From Terebella lapidaria (lineage: Eukaryota; Annelida; Polychaeta; Terebellida; Terebellidae): a stretch of 64,000 nucleotides of DNA. The DNA is taken from contig OX424560.1 of assembly GCA_949152475.1 (NCBI GenBank), positions 16,431,106 to 16,495,105 of the forward strand, read 5' to 3'. Under the pieces are notes generated by a model that worked only from the letters and a program-made list of their open reading frames with translations, did no database searches and had not been told where the DNA came from. Shown one piece after another: positions 33,477 through 45,619 of the stretch. A program made the translations under genes and the position numbers. Position 1 is the stretch's first letter. Every line of letters starts with the position of its first letter.

Positions 33477-34130
33477 TTACATAGGATATTTCTTGTCCCT
33501 GAATTCCTGCCAAATATCATAGTTGATCACCTCGTCATATGCAGGGCAATCATCAACCCACTCAAAGAATTCCTCCCACAGTTCATCGGGTTCCACCTCG
33601 AAGAATTTTGAGTGCTTCGCGATAATCTTGATGATCCTCATGCTGTCCACAAGACATTCAAACTCGTTCAGCTCCACGATGAGCCACTCCTCCGAATGGT
33701 TCAAGAACGGTTTATTCTTGTGGTACTCAATTATCACTTCTGGTGTACAAGGGAATGTCAAATCTTTCCCGACATCAATCTTCACCTGAGCGTCCTTCTT
33801 CTTCTTTCTCCTCTTACCTCCGGTGTCCTTCTTTGGCTTGGGTTTCTTCGGTTTGGCAACGGCCCCGTTGGCCTTCTGTCTCGCTTCGGAGTCCTTCGCT
33901 GCACCGTTCGAATGGGAGTCTTTCTTCTTAAGGGCAGAATCGTCTTTGACGGGTGACTTGGCAACTTTAGCCTCATCTTCGCGGGATAAAGAGCCTGGGT
34001 CAACCGTGTGGCTTCTCTGGAGTTTCTTTGTGCTCGCATTCTCTTTCTGATCCTCTTCTATGCTCATCTTCTTTGAGCTGAAAAGCCGCTTCATGAAGCC
34101 TGGCTTCTTCTTCTTCTCTTCTTTAGACAT
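33477..34130 (-). CDS. Uncharacterised lysine-rich protein with acidic C-terminal domain
   Basis: A single complete coding exon of 217 codons starts at ATG 34130 and stops at TAA 33479-33477. An in-frame TAG at 34178-34176 shows that the protein is not extended upstream. An acceptor (GTTTCAG) ends at 34194, so the 5' UTR is spliced. Residues 1-22 are basic (KKKKPGFMKRLFSSKK). Residues 22-92 are polar, with RSHTVDPG at 39-46, a possible phosphorylation site. Residues 93-113 are a lysine-rich cluster that could be a nuclear or membrane-binding signal. Residues 120-217 are rich in acidic and aromatic residues (DELWEEFFEWVDD at 182-194, YDIWQEF at 204-210) and look like a small folded domain. No signal peptide or transmembrane helix is seen. 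I do not recognise the family. Codon use is less AT-rich than the surroundings, as in a real gene. Confidence 0.82.
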   Translation of the reverse strand: MSKEEKKKKPGFMKRLFSSKKMSIEEDQKENASTKKLQRSHTVDPGSLSREDEAKVAKSPVKDDSALKKKDSHSNGAAKDSEARQKANGAVAKPKKPKPKKDTGGKRRKKKKDAQVKIDVGKDLTFPCTPEVIIEYHKNKPFLNHSEEWLIVELNEFECLVDSMRIIKIIAKHSKFFEVEPDELWEEFFEWVDDCPAYDEVINYDIWQEFRDKKYPM

Positions 34131-34417
34131 GACTGTTTGATATGTGCTTTGCTGGTTAGTGGGGAGAAGTTGACTCTACCTCTTCACAAAGACCTGAAAC
34201 GATAAGAACACAGGGGATACCTTTAGACCTTTAGGTGTGAATTGTAATCAAATCCATACAACACATACACATCATATAATATTATATACAAACAAAAATA
34301 AACAACAACAATGATTGCACAATATCTATTGTGTATTAGTTATAAATCTCAAGAGTAACACTTTAACTTTGAATAAGTTAGAATATCCATTTGTATATGC
34401 ATGTATCCAGTGAATGC

Positions 34418-34484
34418 ATATATCGACTATACATTCATATATATATACATTATATATCGACTATACATTCATATATATATGTAT
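34418..34484 (+). repeat. AT-rich tandem duplication (ATATATCGACTATACATTCAT)
   Basis: The word CGACTATACATTCATATATA occurs twice, about 37 bases apart, within a TA-rich stretch in the probable 5' intron of the 217-residue gene. Confidence 0.75.
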
Positions 34485-36207
34485 CACATCGCTAAAAAAA
34501 CGAACACTAATATACTTTATGCTCATTGGCGCCTTCCTTTCAAATTTTGGACCTTCGATGAGTAATATTGTTTGTGTACCACTTAGAAGTCACAAAGTTC
34601 CTCGTCCAATCGTGCCAACTAAAGAGTGAGCCAACAAAATCAACCAACATGGATCCATCCCAAGACACAAAGAAGGGATATAGAAGTTGCAGCAACCATC
34701 CCCTCCAAGTTTCAGAGTTTGCAATCACCGGGTGTGAAGCGAGTGGCAGCTGTACAGGGCGATGATTTGGCTAATAAGTGTTGCGCAAGTAGTGACGCAA
34801 AGTACCGACTTGTAAATCATCTCTACACTAGGCGGGGAGAGCCGCATGGCTCTCCAGTCCAGCAACATGTATTCGGGTTGAAAACTCCTCGGTGAGGGGA
34901 GAAGGGGGGAGGGGAGGGGGGCATACAGTACAATAGTCCGTGATTGAAGCAATTGCAGACCTGGAGAGCCAGGGAAAAATTCCTGCACCTAAAAGCCAAG
35001 GTCGGTGGGCAACCACGTTGGTGGGTTTTTCGATCGTCCAACACGGTTTTGTCCACAGACCAAGTTGTTTATGTTGGATGAATAGCTAGGTCAGAGGAGA
35101 TCTGAAGACAACAACACAGCCAGAAAAGTCCAGTATTGTTTTGGTGGAGAGAGTGGACACGTGCCAATGGACGGACGATCAACAGATGCCTAGCACACGT
35201 CCACAACTGATATCCATGCTCAAAATGGTGCAAAATGTAACACTTAAATCTGTTATTGTTCAATGCATATTCATGGCGTCATGGGTGATGTACCATAATG
35301 TTATTCCCAGTATTACTGTTTCAGTGCGAACTGTTGAATAAAGGACCCATGTGATTTCACAAGTAGTCCACTGGTATTTTGTAGTACTGTTTAAACCACA
35401 TATACATGTACATGTGGCCTACTCAATTTGGTGATTTGGTGCTGACTTTTTATCAATAGTTATAGTATTTTCTGTGAATGTTGGCGCTCTTACAGAAGTA
35501 AGTACTAATGCCCATCTCCTCACCGCAGACGAATTGATATCTAAACCGGAGAAGCATAAGCAAGCTCTGTGATTTTTGCTGTTCGTGCTTTGCCATCCCC
35601 AATAATGGTTACATGACTCAACTTTTACCATCAGGATGGTACATTTACAAATGAAGAGAAACAAACGACAGAAGACCGATTTTTTTATTATCTATTTGAA
35701 CTCTTCATACATATGAAGGTACATGTATTATCCATTTGAATTTTTTATACCTTTGTAGGTATTTGTTTCTGCTTGGTTGTACACTATTCTGTGTCAGTTC
35801 AGGTTTGTTTTGTTTACTTGGGATTACTGCACATGCTGCTGTGGTGTGTTTTGTTGTGGCGCATTATTTATTTTGCCTTGTTGAAAGATCCAACTGCCGA
35901 ACATTAATTAATGATAATTGCGGAATAATGAAAGTTACAAAAACTAATTTACCTGGTATTTTATTTTTCAAACGTTAGATCAAACGACTATTGATTTTAC
36001 CTACTTCCATAAAGTCTATATGCTTTGAGAGGGAAACATCATATTATTCATACAATAAGAAATTACTTGACCCTGTTGCTGTGTCATTGCAATGCAGGAT
36101 TTCAATATTAGACTACTGCTATATATTTACAAGTTTTTTTCCTTTAATATCACTACACCTACGTTTGTGAAATATTCCAATGTATTTTGCTGATAACTTT
36201 GGGTCAT

Positions 36208-36453
36208 TTAATCAATTTGAAAAATTATATGACTCCATTGGAAAGAATCATTAGATACTTGAATTTGCTTAGACCCCGCTAAAGTTGAAGTCGCATTTGG
36301 TACTGTCATGGACAGTTTCAAGTTGAATTGTACTGGTTTTCTAAATAATTCCTGTCCTACCTTTACGATATATAGCATAGTTTGTATACAGAGTGGAGAG
36401 TAGAGTGCAGGTTTCCTTCTTTGTTGGTTAGATGTATATATAAATAACTCCAC
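36208..36453 (-). pseudogene. Open-frame fragment, probable decayed exon, copy 1
   Basis: A frame of about 80 codons containing VGQELFRKPVQFNLKLS and NDSFQW is read on the - strand. Copy 2 (43501-43700, with one stop upstream) and copy 3 (51250-51552) keep the same frame through VQFNLKLS or VQINLKLS and NATSTL. There is no start context or family match. It is called a possible exon remnant because three diverged copies keep the frame. Confidence 0.3.
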
Positions 36454-36666
36454 GGAACTTCAGGAAAACGTCAGCAAGTTTCCAAGTTGGAAACAAAAAG
36501 TTTACCAATGTTAGTTATCCTGAATGTCAACGCGTAGCAAATCAATGTATTCAGTATAAAACAATGCTGTCAAAATATTAACATGACGTGGAAACAAACT
36601 ACTTTGCACTCGTTGGACGCCTTGCAAAACACTTTAATTAACTCACTATAAATTACAAAAATCGTT

Positions 36667-36963
36667 TTAAAGTGTGAACATCGTTAGTGCTACCAATTTA
36701 ATACGTATTGGTTGACATGCATCATTATGTAAATTTTGAAATAAAGTAGAAAATAAACTTGTAGAATACAAACAAACTGGTTTTTGTATGGTCTGAATAC
36801 TCGGCATTGTGATTTGGTTGAAGATTTTGTCTGTCACACATATAATGGGAGCTATCTTTATAATTTTGTGCATATCCCATCCTTGTAATATTATATGCTT
36901 CTTGATTTGCCATGCAGTGTGGATATCACAGCGGGTGTTGCATGCGGGGCAGGAGATGCTCAA
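36667..36963 (-). pseudogene. 98-codon open frame of unknown nature, copy 1
   Basis: It is open from about 36963 and contains CPACNTRCDIHTAW near its start, then IILQGWDMHKI. Copy 2 at 43972-44268 is open over the same length with about nine residue changes. Copy 3 has lost the region. The + strand is also partly open here, so the coding strand is uncertain. No family is recognised. Confidence 0.25.
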
Positions 36964-37083
36964 GATTCCAGAGCACCTGATTTCACTGGGTGTCTGTCAT
37001 ATTCACATGGCTCTAACTATAATACCGTTAGTATCCTCGGATTTTACCATTTACACCAAACTTGTAAACTTCGTCCATGGATT

Positions 37084-37239
37084 CGTACAGTTTGTAAAGT
37101 GAATCTGTCTGCTTGTCGGTATCCTTTTGTGCTTGAACTTCTTAACAGTATCAATGAGTTCACAAAAATGCCTATTTACTCTAAAATACTATTAGCGTAT
37201 ATCTTAATGGGTGGTGCAAATAGTCAAATGGGTATTTAG
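37084..37239 (+). pseudogene. Open-frame fragment containing CRYPFVLELLNSIN, copy 1
   Basis: CRYPFVLELLNSIN followed by MPIYSKILLAYILMGGANS is read on the + strand. Copies 2 (to 44541) and 3 (to 52052) keep the same frame over this stretch. In copy 3 a further frame follows to 52224 with PLAKRHDV and ITEHIKRLL; copy 2 has a one-base shift there and copy 1 has lost it. The family is not recognised. Confidence 0.35.
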
Positions 37240-37446
37240 CGATAATGGAGAGCATATTATCACTACTCTAATGTCAATTAGAGCAGAGCATATAACCCAT
37301 ACATCAAGCTTAACACTTAGCCAATCAAGGTTTAAATATACTTTATCACATGTCACACAGAAAAATCATTATGCACAAACAGTAATATTGTTGCAATATT
37401 TCACTTGTAAATTTATTACTGAATCCACCAACCTCCCCTGCCATAG

Positions 37447-37659
37447 GTTCTCTTGTGTAGACTCGGATGTGGAGATGCCCTCCCTGCTGAGTATGATATG
37501 GATATCACAGCATTGGCACCTCAGGAAAAGCTCATATTTTTGCGGCGAAACTCCGCTGATAACAATTGACATTTATTGACCACCGATGGGCATCTGTCTA
37601 TCTTACAGAAAATTCTTTCCCCTACAGCAACTCCTGAAGGGAGAGGGTCGGAGAAATGA
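37447..37659 (+). pseudogene. Probable decayed terminal exon, copy 1 (internal TGA)
   Basis: An AG acceptor after a C-rich tract (ACCTCCCCTGCCATAG) is followed by 71 codons in one frame containing GCGDALPAEYDMDITALAP and LLTTDGHLSILQKILSP, ending in TGA at 37657. A TGA at 37567-37569 replaces the TGG found in copies 2 and 3, so this copy is broken. Copies 2 (45416-45619) and 3 (52919-53131) are fully open from an AG at exactly the same place. The family is not recognised. Confidence 0.4.
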
Positions 37660-37999
37660 TTGATGTAAATGGTAGAAAACAACTAGATTTTTATGTGGTC
37701 GAAAGTAGGACAAAATCCGGGAATTTAGATTCAAATACCACAAAGAGTCACCTAAATGTAACAGATTTTTTCCACATCAAATGAAAAATATATACACAAG
37801 TGAACTCAACCATGCAATCAGTGTTACAATAGTCTATTTATCAAGATAACCTCACCACTTTTCCATACAAATATGAAATACTCCTTGGACAATAGGTACC
37901 TGATTCAAGCTTGATACATGTCGTATCTCAAAATTTATCATACATGTCGTATCTCAAAATGTATCATACAACATCATACAAAAATTAAGCCTGGAGAAT

Positions 38000-38160
38000 T
38001 CAAACTCAGGGCGCTGAACTTCCAGTACGAATGGTTTGTCTTTCTGTGTGGCTCTCAGTTTTTCCTCCACTTCTGGAGTTGGCGCCTTCACCAAAAGGAT
38101 AAGGTGTGAACAGAGACCTCTGCTTCTTAGTCGTACAGAATTTTTCCATACTGTTTTTTT
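38000..38160 (-). pseudogene. Open-frame fragment KKQRSLFTPYPFGEGANSRS, copy 1
   Basis: On the - strand TTKKQRSLFTPYPFGEG is encoded, followed by ANSRSGGK and a stop near 38003. The same peptide is kept exactly in copies 2 (about 46070-46010) and 3 (53700-53640), with different endings. In copy 3 it belongs to a longer frame, 53847-53539. The conserved peptide suggests an exon remnant; no family is recognised. Confidence 0.35.
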
Positions 38161-41100
38161 TAGATCTCTTAGTTTATTTGTGTTTCAGACCACAGAACGA
38201 ACATAAACGGTGAAATCATTATCATTTATCTTGTACCTGCAAAGTCGTAGACAAAACTGACAAAATGTGATCGGTCTTTTGTATGAAATAAACTTCAATC
38301 CTACATGTTTATTAGCAGGAAGTCATTCCTCATAACAACGCTCACACGGACATTTGCAATCTTATCAAAAAACATGACTGAACATTCTTCCACGGAACAG
38401 GAAACACAAACTCTTACTCAAACGGTACCACATATTATACACGTCATAACCAAGTTTTTCACCGAATGAACGTGAATTCTATTATGTTGTATGTATCAAT
38501 ACAATATTGGCAGTATGCTAAAGAGCACATGTTGCTCACAAATGTAGCCAGTGGCTATCCCTGTCAGAAGGAACCTCCCCATCTCAGTTAGATGCTAATA
38601 TCTCTGCATGTTTCAATGTCTACAGTTTGGTCGCTGTTTTGATGTTATTGGCATCATCAAAATCTGACTGTACTGGTGGTAATAGATTGATACAGTCAAC
38701 TGTTGATTAGGTGTCCATGTCTGGAATGACATTTAGCTGGCTGGGATCACAATACAGAACCGAAGTTTTCCATGAAAATGAGTATAGCACATTTTTGCAA
38801 CTTTTTGTTGAAAAGTTTGTGTGTGGTGTGTATAAATCATATATGATGACGCATGCAAGGATTTGGCGAAAAGCCCTAGGAAATAGTAGCAAAATGGAGC
38901 AAGAGATACATCTTATTCCAAATGGAAGTTTGGCAAAAACGTGAATAGTTTATAGGTGTATTTCCATTTGTTATTAGCCCAATGCGAGCAGCGTTGAATG
39001 TGGACAAATTCCATCAAATGTATGAAGTAATGTATGATGCCAGTTGCATCAGGGCGGTATTGCGTACCACAATGTAGCAAATAATCTCTCATGTGCATAC
39101 AAAATATGCTTTTGCTGCCAATGTGTCTTTGGATAAGCTATTTGGTCGCGCTTTGTTCCTATTGCAAAATCTTGTATTTTACTTTTGTTATTAGCATCAT
39201 CAAAATCTGGATGTATTGGTGGTAATAGATTGATACTTACATTTTACTGACTATATTCTTCTAGATGGAATCTCATGAACAACAAACAATAATGATTAAA
39301 CCGATAACAACAATAGAGTAAATGTTGGTAAATGTTATGTTAAAAGCAAACAACAAACATCATCCACGGATGTGTTTACTGCCAAATACTATACCCAATC
39401 GCTTCTAGCCACAACTATATCATTCATCTCACAAGTTAAACCAGAACGGTTGTTCATATAAAAAATACTGATGCTATAAATCACGCACTAGTATTTGTCA
39501 GTGGCCCAAATATAACACATGTACACATATCAGTACCACTGTTGAAAGGTTGGCTGCACTACCAGGTGAACCAGCGATGATGCGTAGATTAAATCAACAG
39601 AGAATATTGAGATATGACTGGACAGATGGGAATAACATATAAACCAAAACACAATCTACTTCACCAATCTGAGAGTCCAAGTCTAGCAGATCATTGTAGC
39701 TTAGAGACTGACACATCACTTCTATGTTCCAGTCCCGATGTCGGGAGCAAATGCGAAAATATCGGCCACAAAACTCATCTCTTGAGTAGCTCTTGACATC
39801 TGATCATCTCTGACAGCATTATCAAGTTTTCAGATGATCCGGAACCAAACATATGCCAGATTAGTGAGTCGGTGCCATGCACGTCCATGATCCATCAATA
39901 ATGATAAGTCCTCAAATTGACTAACCATAACCTGTAAACTGGTAATCCAGGAGTCTAATATTGTAATACTTGGTAAGAATGGTAAGAATGGAGAGAACAT
40001 CATTTTTGCAAAAGTGCAATTGCTAGTACTGTGGTTCTTGTTTGGAACTTTTGGGGTTCCTATTTCCATAGGTACCCCACCATGGGCGATAATGAAGGCC
40101 AGAGGAGTATAGGTCCGAGGTCAATAATTGCTTATATTTGGAAACCTTTTAGCCTGAGGTGTTGAAAATACTCATCAAATTTCCCCACGAGGATGTTTGT
40201 TGTTTTGCACTTGATTTTTGTTCCAAAATTACATATTTACTTTCGGTATCTTCAGATCTTACAAATGTGACAGAGGTTGCTTAGTAGGCCTATAACATAT
40301 TCACAATTATTCTCTATTTAACATATTCAATTTGATTACCAAACATGGTCATTCATGTAGTGCTTCATAATTGCCATGAATGAAAATTATGGCGCAACAT
40401 TTCAAGGTAAAAGTCTTATGCATTCTCTCATTTCGAACTTGATAGGTTGGCTCATGGTGTACAAGTTGTAAATTCGTGCCTTATCACTTGAATCACTATG
40501 CAAGTTGCTTTGTGGTTTGTGGAAAAGTGCACACTGATTTATCAAAGTAACCTCACGAGGCAATAACATAATTATGATTACATCTCGAACATTTTTTTCT
40601 GCATGCTGTTAATTTACACCTTAGCATGAGCTGGTAAGGTCAAACATTGTGTCTTTGACAAGTGCTTACCCCCTTACTGATTATTGAAACTTTAAACATA
40701 ACATTTCCTTCAACAGCCAACAAAGATACATATCAGCACAATAGTGATAACTCAGAGGAGAACACGGAATTCGTTTCATTACACTGACAGAGATGTATAC
40801 TAACATAGTGATCTCCAAAACATGGCACGTTCCCCTAGAATGAGCTAATTGGCATAGCGAGACGAGACCTCGAGTGCATCTTTCAATATTGATAATGGTC
40901 GAGAACACAGTTATATGGTAATGTTTTATAGCTGCTAGTAATTTCAACCGCTATCTTAACCTCAAAGGAATGAAAGCTGTGATCTTTTAATCTTGGCAGA
41001 AGTGTACACAAAAATATTGAGTACAAAACAATTTTCCCAATGGTGCTGAAATGTCCGATCTTGTCTCACACGAAGGTAAGCAGATTTGAGTTGGGGTTTG

Positions 41101-44100
41101 AAATGACAACGATAAATCTATTCGATTCTTTAACTATTGCACTAACGTATTGAACAATCTGGTATTGTTCTTCATGTTTTGATTGTATTCAATGAATCAA
41201 TTTCACTCATTGTAACAAACATCAGATGATGGTATATTTTCTTCAGTTCGATAGTTTTTACGATATGAGCAAAAAGTATGTTCCACAGAATAACTGGCAT
41301 CTAATCTACAAGCTGATTGTGTTTGGAATAAGATTATATAATGACTCTACCACCGTCTGGTGTCATACGATTAAATTTGCCCCATTAGTCTTCTTTGAAT
41401 TAAAAAATAAGGATGGGCAGCTAATTGCTTAGATAGTGCTAAGATAGAATAAAAGAACTTTAAGTTTCCTGCAGACGTAGCTGCACCCATATGAAACTTT
41501 CGAATCAATTACCTCATTAAACCAGGCTTCCGTTATTGTACCATGCGAGTTCTACCAAATACATTTTAATTGCAGGAAAAAGGTGCGAAGAAATTAATAT
41601 CATCACAATTGAACTTCTAGTCATTCAAACAAGCACATGTATTCACTCCACATTGGTCTTCGTTTAACTGATGAGAATTTGGATGTGATTTTTACTTAAA
41701 AATGGCAATTGCAAGAAGAAATGCATCTAAATCGTTACTTGTATCAGACGAGCATTCTTACGATCCATGAAATGCACACATGTCAATCCCTACAGTGAGC
41801 TGAAAGGAACTTAGTTTTTAAATCCAGTGATCATGGTAGTTAATATTTCTAAACAGGTATTGGTCACGGTCCCACAATTTCACACATGCACACAGAAACA
41901 CAGCATCCAAGACACATTACACTTTGTCTATTAATCCACGTACGTCATACTCACATGTGCATCTTTATGTGTTATATCGATGTATCAATGTGATTCTGTT
42001 GAGCATCCACCACAAAAAAGTTTTGCAGATTTTCATGTTATCCAAGAAATGATTATATTGACTTTCATAAACAATATTATATTTTATGCATATTATATTT
42101 ATATCCTCTTTCAAACTGTCAGTGAGCAATGTTGTTTGTGTACCAAATAGAAGTCACAAAGTTCCTCATCCAAGTTTGCCAACAAAAAAACCAACGTGGA
42201 TCCAGCCCAAGAAGCAATGAGGAAAGAGATGTTGCAGGAACCAATCAATAGCCATCCAAGTTTCAGACTTTGCAATCTTCAGGTGTGAAGCGAGTGGCAG
42301 CTGTACAGGACGATGATTTGGCTAATAAGCGTTGCGCAAGTAGTGACGCAAAATACCGACTTGTAAATCATCTCTACACTAGGTGGGGGAGAGTTGCATG
42401 GCTCTTCAGTCCAGCTACATGTATTTGGGTTGACAATTTCTCGAGGAGGGGGGGAGGGGGTGTGCATACAGTACATTGGTCAGTGATTGAAGCAATTGCA
42501 GAGTTGGAGAGTCAGGGAAAATGTCCCGCACCTAAAAGCCAAGGTCGGTGGGCAACCAGGTTGGTGAGTTTTCCGATCGTCCAACCCGTTTTTGTCCATA
42601 GACCAAGTTGTTTATCTTGGATGAATAGCTAGGTCAGTGGAGCTGATAAATGCAGGTCCCATTTGATTTCACAAGTAATCTACTAGTATTTTGTAGTGTT
42701 GTTTAAATATCTTGAATGAACCATATATACATGTCCATGTGGCCTACTTAATAACACAGCTAATTTCATTGATTTGCTGCTGACTTTTTATCAATGGTTA
42801 TAATATGTTCTGTGAATGTTGGCGCTCTTACAGAAGCGAGTACTAATGCTCATCTCCTCACCGCAGATGAATTTATATCTGAACCGGGGAAGCATAAGCA
42901 AGCTCTGTCATTTATGATGTTCGTGCTTTTCCATCCCCAATACTGGTTAAATGACCCAACCATTACCATTAACATGATTAAGATGGTAAACATACAAATG
43001 AAGAGCAAGAAACGACATAAGACCGACTTTTTTTAATCCATTCTAACTTATTATACCTATGTAGGTACATTTGTTTGTTTCTGCTTGGTTGTACACTATT
43101 CTGTGTCGGTTTAGGTTTGTTTTGTTCACTTGGAATTTGCGTACACTGCACATGCTGCTGTGATGTGTTTTGTAGTGGCGCATAATTTGTTTTGCCTTGG
43201 TGAAAGATCCAACTGCCGAACATTAATTAATGATAATTGCTGAATAATGAAAGTTACAAAAACTAATTTACCTGGTATATTGTTTTTCAAACGTTAGATC
43301 AAACGACTATTGGTTTTACCTACTTCCATAGAGTATATATGCTTTGAGAGGGACACATCATATTATTCATACAATAAACAATTACTTGACCCTTATGCTG
43401 TGCCATTGCAACGCAGGAAGTCAATATTAGACTACTGCTATATATTTGCAAATTTTATTTCTTTAATATCACTGCACCTACGTTTGTGAAATCTTCCAAT
43501 TTACTTTGCTGATAACTTAGGGTCATTAAATTGAAAATTTATATGATTCCATTGGAAAGAATCACTAGATATTTGAAATTGATCAGATAAGGTTAAAGTT
43601 GAAGTCGCATTTGGTAATTTCACGGACAGCTTCAAGTTGAATTGTACTGGTTTTCTAAATAATTCCTGTCCTACCTGTACGATATGTACCATAGTTTATA
43701 TACAAAGTGGAGCGTAGAGTGCAGGTTTCCTTCCTTGTTGCTTAGATGTGTATATTCCTAACTCCACCGAAAACGTCAACAAGTTTCCAAGTTGGGAACA
43801 AAACGTTTACCGATGTTAGTTATCCCGAATGTCAACGAGTAGCAAATCAATGTATTCAATATAAAACAATGCTGTCAAAATATTAACATGACGTGGAAAC
43901 AAACTACTTTGCACTCGTTGGACGCCTTGCAAAACACTTTAATTAACTCGCTATAAATTACAAAAATCGTTTTAAGGTGTGAACATCGTTAGTGCTACCA
44001 ATTTAATACGTATTGGTTGACATGCATCATTATGTAAATTTTGAAATAAAGAGGAAAATAAACTTGTCGAATACAAACAAAGTGGTTTTTGTATGGTCTG

Positions 44101-44322
44101 AATACTCGGCATTGTGATTTGGTTGAAGATTTTGTCTGTCACACATATAATGGGAGCTATCTTTATAATTTTGTGCATATCCCATCCTTGTAATATTATA
44201 TGCCTCTTGATTAGCCATGCAGTGTGGATATCACAGCGGGTGTTGCATGCGGGGCGGAAGATGCTCAAGATTCCAGAGCACCTGATTTCACACTAAGCTG
44301 ACTGGGTGTCTGTCATATTCAC

Positions 44323-44541
44323 ATGGCTCTAACTATAATACCGTTAATATCCCTCGGATTTTACCATTTACACCAAACTTGTAAACTTCGTCCATGGATT
44401 CGTACTTGTAAAGTGAATCTGTCTGTTTGTCGGTATCCTTTTGTGCTTGAACTTCTTAACAGTATCAATGAGTTCACAGAAATGCCTATTTACTCTAACA
44501 TACTATTAGCGTATATCTTATTGGGTGGTGCAAATAGTTAA
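44323..44541 (+). pseudogene. Open-frame fragment containing CRYPFVLELLNSIN, copy 2
   Basis: The same stretch as in copy 1 with a few residue differences, ending ILLGGANS and a TAA. The segment after it (44594-44715) resembles the copy 3 PLAKRHDV and ITEHIK frame but has a one-base deletion and a TAG. Confidence 0.35.
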
Positions 44542-44866
44542 ATGGGTATTTAGCGATAATGGAGAGCATATTATCACTACTCTAATGTCAATTGTTGCAC
44601 CTCTGGCAAAACGACATGATGTTCAGAATACCGTTCGTTGATAACTGAGCACATCAAATGTCTACTAATGGTTTAGAAGAATGATGAACTTTGCAGACTT
44701 TGTCAATCCTTAGAAATGTAATAAATCCCTTTGTCATCAAATACGCATCTTTCAGACATAAAGGTGAAGGTACCTGATAAGAAGATTGGTTGTTTGTTTT
44801 GTTTGCGAGATTTTCAAACTGCATATACATTCCATGAACCGAAGTCGTCCAAGTAATTAATTTCTC

Positions 44867-45172
44867 TCACTTTTTGATCATTTTTGTTGAGCGATCCATT
44901 TTGTATTTGTTCTGACAAAACATGTTTACTTGGGCTCTATCTATCGGCTTCACAAAAACTAAAGGAGTTTCAAGGTCATACACCATGTTTATTTTGTTCA
45001 CTGAAGTCCATTTCTTGAGAATGATGTTAATGATATATACCCTGGTGTAATCATGAGGGAACATGAAAAGCCCAACAGGCAAAGAATGCTTGAACATGTG
45101 TGGAAGATCTTTCATCAATATTTGTAAGGTGTTGTGTAGCGGAGCATATAACCCATACATCAAGCTTAACAC
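44867..45172 (-). pseudogene. 101-codon open frame with FPHDYTRVYI, copy 2
   Basis: On the - strand a frame contains FKHSLPVGLFMFPHDYTRVYI in part, then DLETPLVFV and AQVNMFCQN, and ends STKMIKK. Copy 3 (52402-52695) is open over the same span with two 6-base length differences that keep the frame, and shares FPHDYTRVYI, DLET and AQVNMFCQN. The + strand of copy 2 is full of stops here. In-frame length changes favour past coding on the - strand. Copy 1 has lost the region. Confidence 0.4.
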
Positions 45173-45415
45173 TTAGCCAATCAAGTTGTAAATATACTTT
45201 ATCACATGTCACACAGAAAAATCATTTGCAAAATGATATTTTATGCACATAGTATGTGCCACATACAGTAATACATTGCATACATTTACATGTAAATATC
45301 TGTAATTATTTGCTTTAAATCACACAAAAAAACACACACAACCGCTAGCCAGAAATGGTGTTGCAATATTTCACTTGTAAATCTATTACTGAATCCACCC
45401 AACCTCCCCTGCCAG

Positions 45416-45619
45416 GCTCTCTCGTGTAGACTCGGATGTGAAGATGCCCTCCCTGCTGAGTATGATATGGACATCACAGCATTGGCACCCCAGGAAAAGC
45501 TCATATTTTTGCGGCGAAACTCCGCTGATAACAATTGGCATTTATTGACCACCGATGGGCATCTATCTATCTTACAGAAATTTCTTTCCCCTCTAGCAAT
45601 TCCTGAAGGGAGAGAGTAG
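45416..45619 (+). pseudogene. Probable terminal exon, copy 2 (open)
   Basis: The counterpart of 37447-37659. The acceptor CCTCCCCTGCCAG ends at 45415, followed by 67 open codons with CEDALPAEYDMDITALAPQEK and a TAG at 45617. The tryptophan codon that is TGA in copy 1 is intact. Upstream exons were not found, so it is not called a working gene. Confidence 0.4.

Larger units (their letters stand above)
34558..42120 (+). repeat. 7.6-kb tandem unit, copy 1
   Basis: The first of three head-to-tail copies. Landmarks recur in the same order in all three: AGAAGTCACAAAGTTCCTC (34592), GTGTGAAGCGAGTGGCAGC (34731), CATGATCCATCAATAATG (39887) and TCCTCTTTCAAACTGTC at the end. Against copy 2 it lacks about 550 bases at 37280 and about 110 bases near 37370. 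It carries open-frame fragments described separately, and one inverted copy of the fragment seen at 24774. No complete gene was recognised. Copies 1 and 2 are more alike than either is to copy 3. Confidence 0.85.

Noticed and set aside
33408..34050. Several + strand and alternative - strand frames of 60-114 codons
   Set aside because: They are shadows of the 217-codon - strand gene, whose frame is complete and has an upstream stop.
34432..34490. TATATATA runs as a promoter of the 217-residue gene
   Set aside because: They belong to an AT-rich tandem duplication inside the probable 5' intron, with no initiator context.
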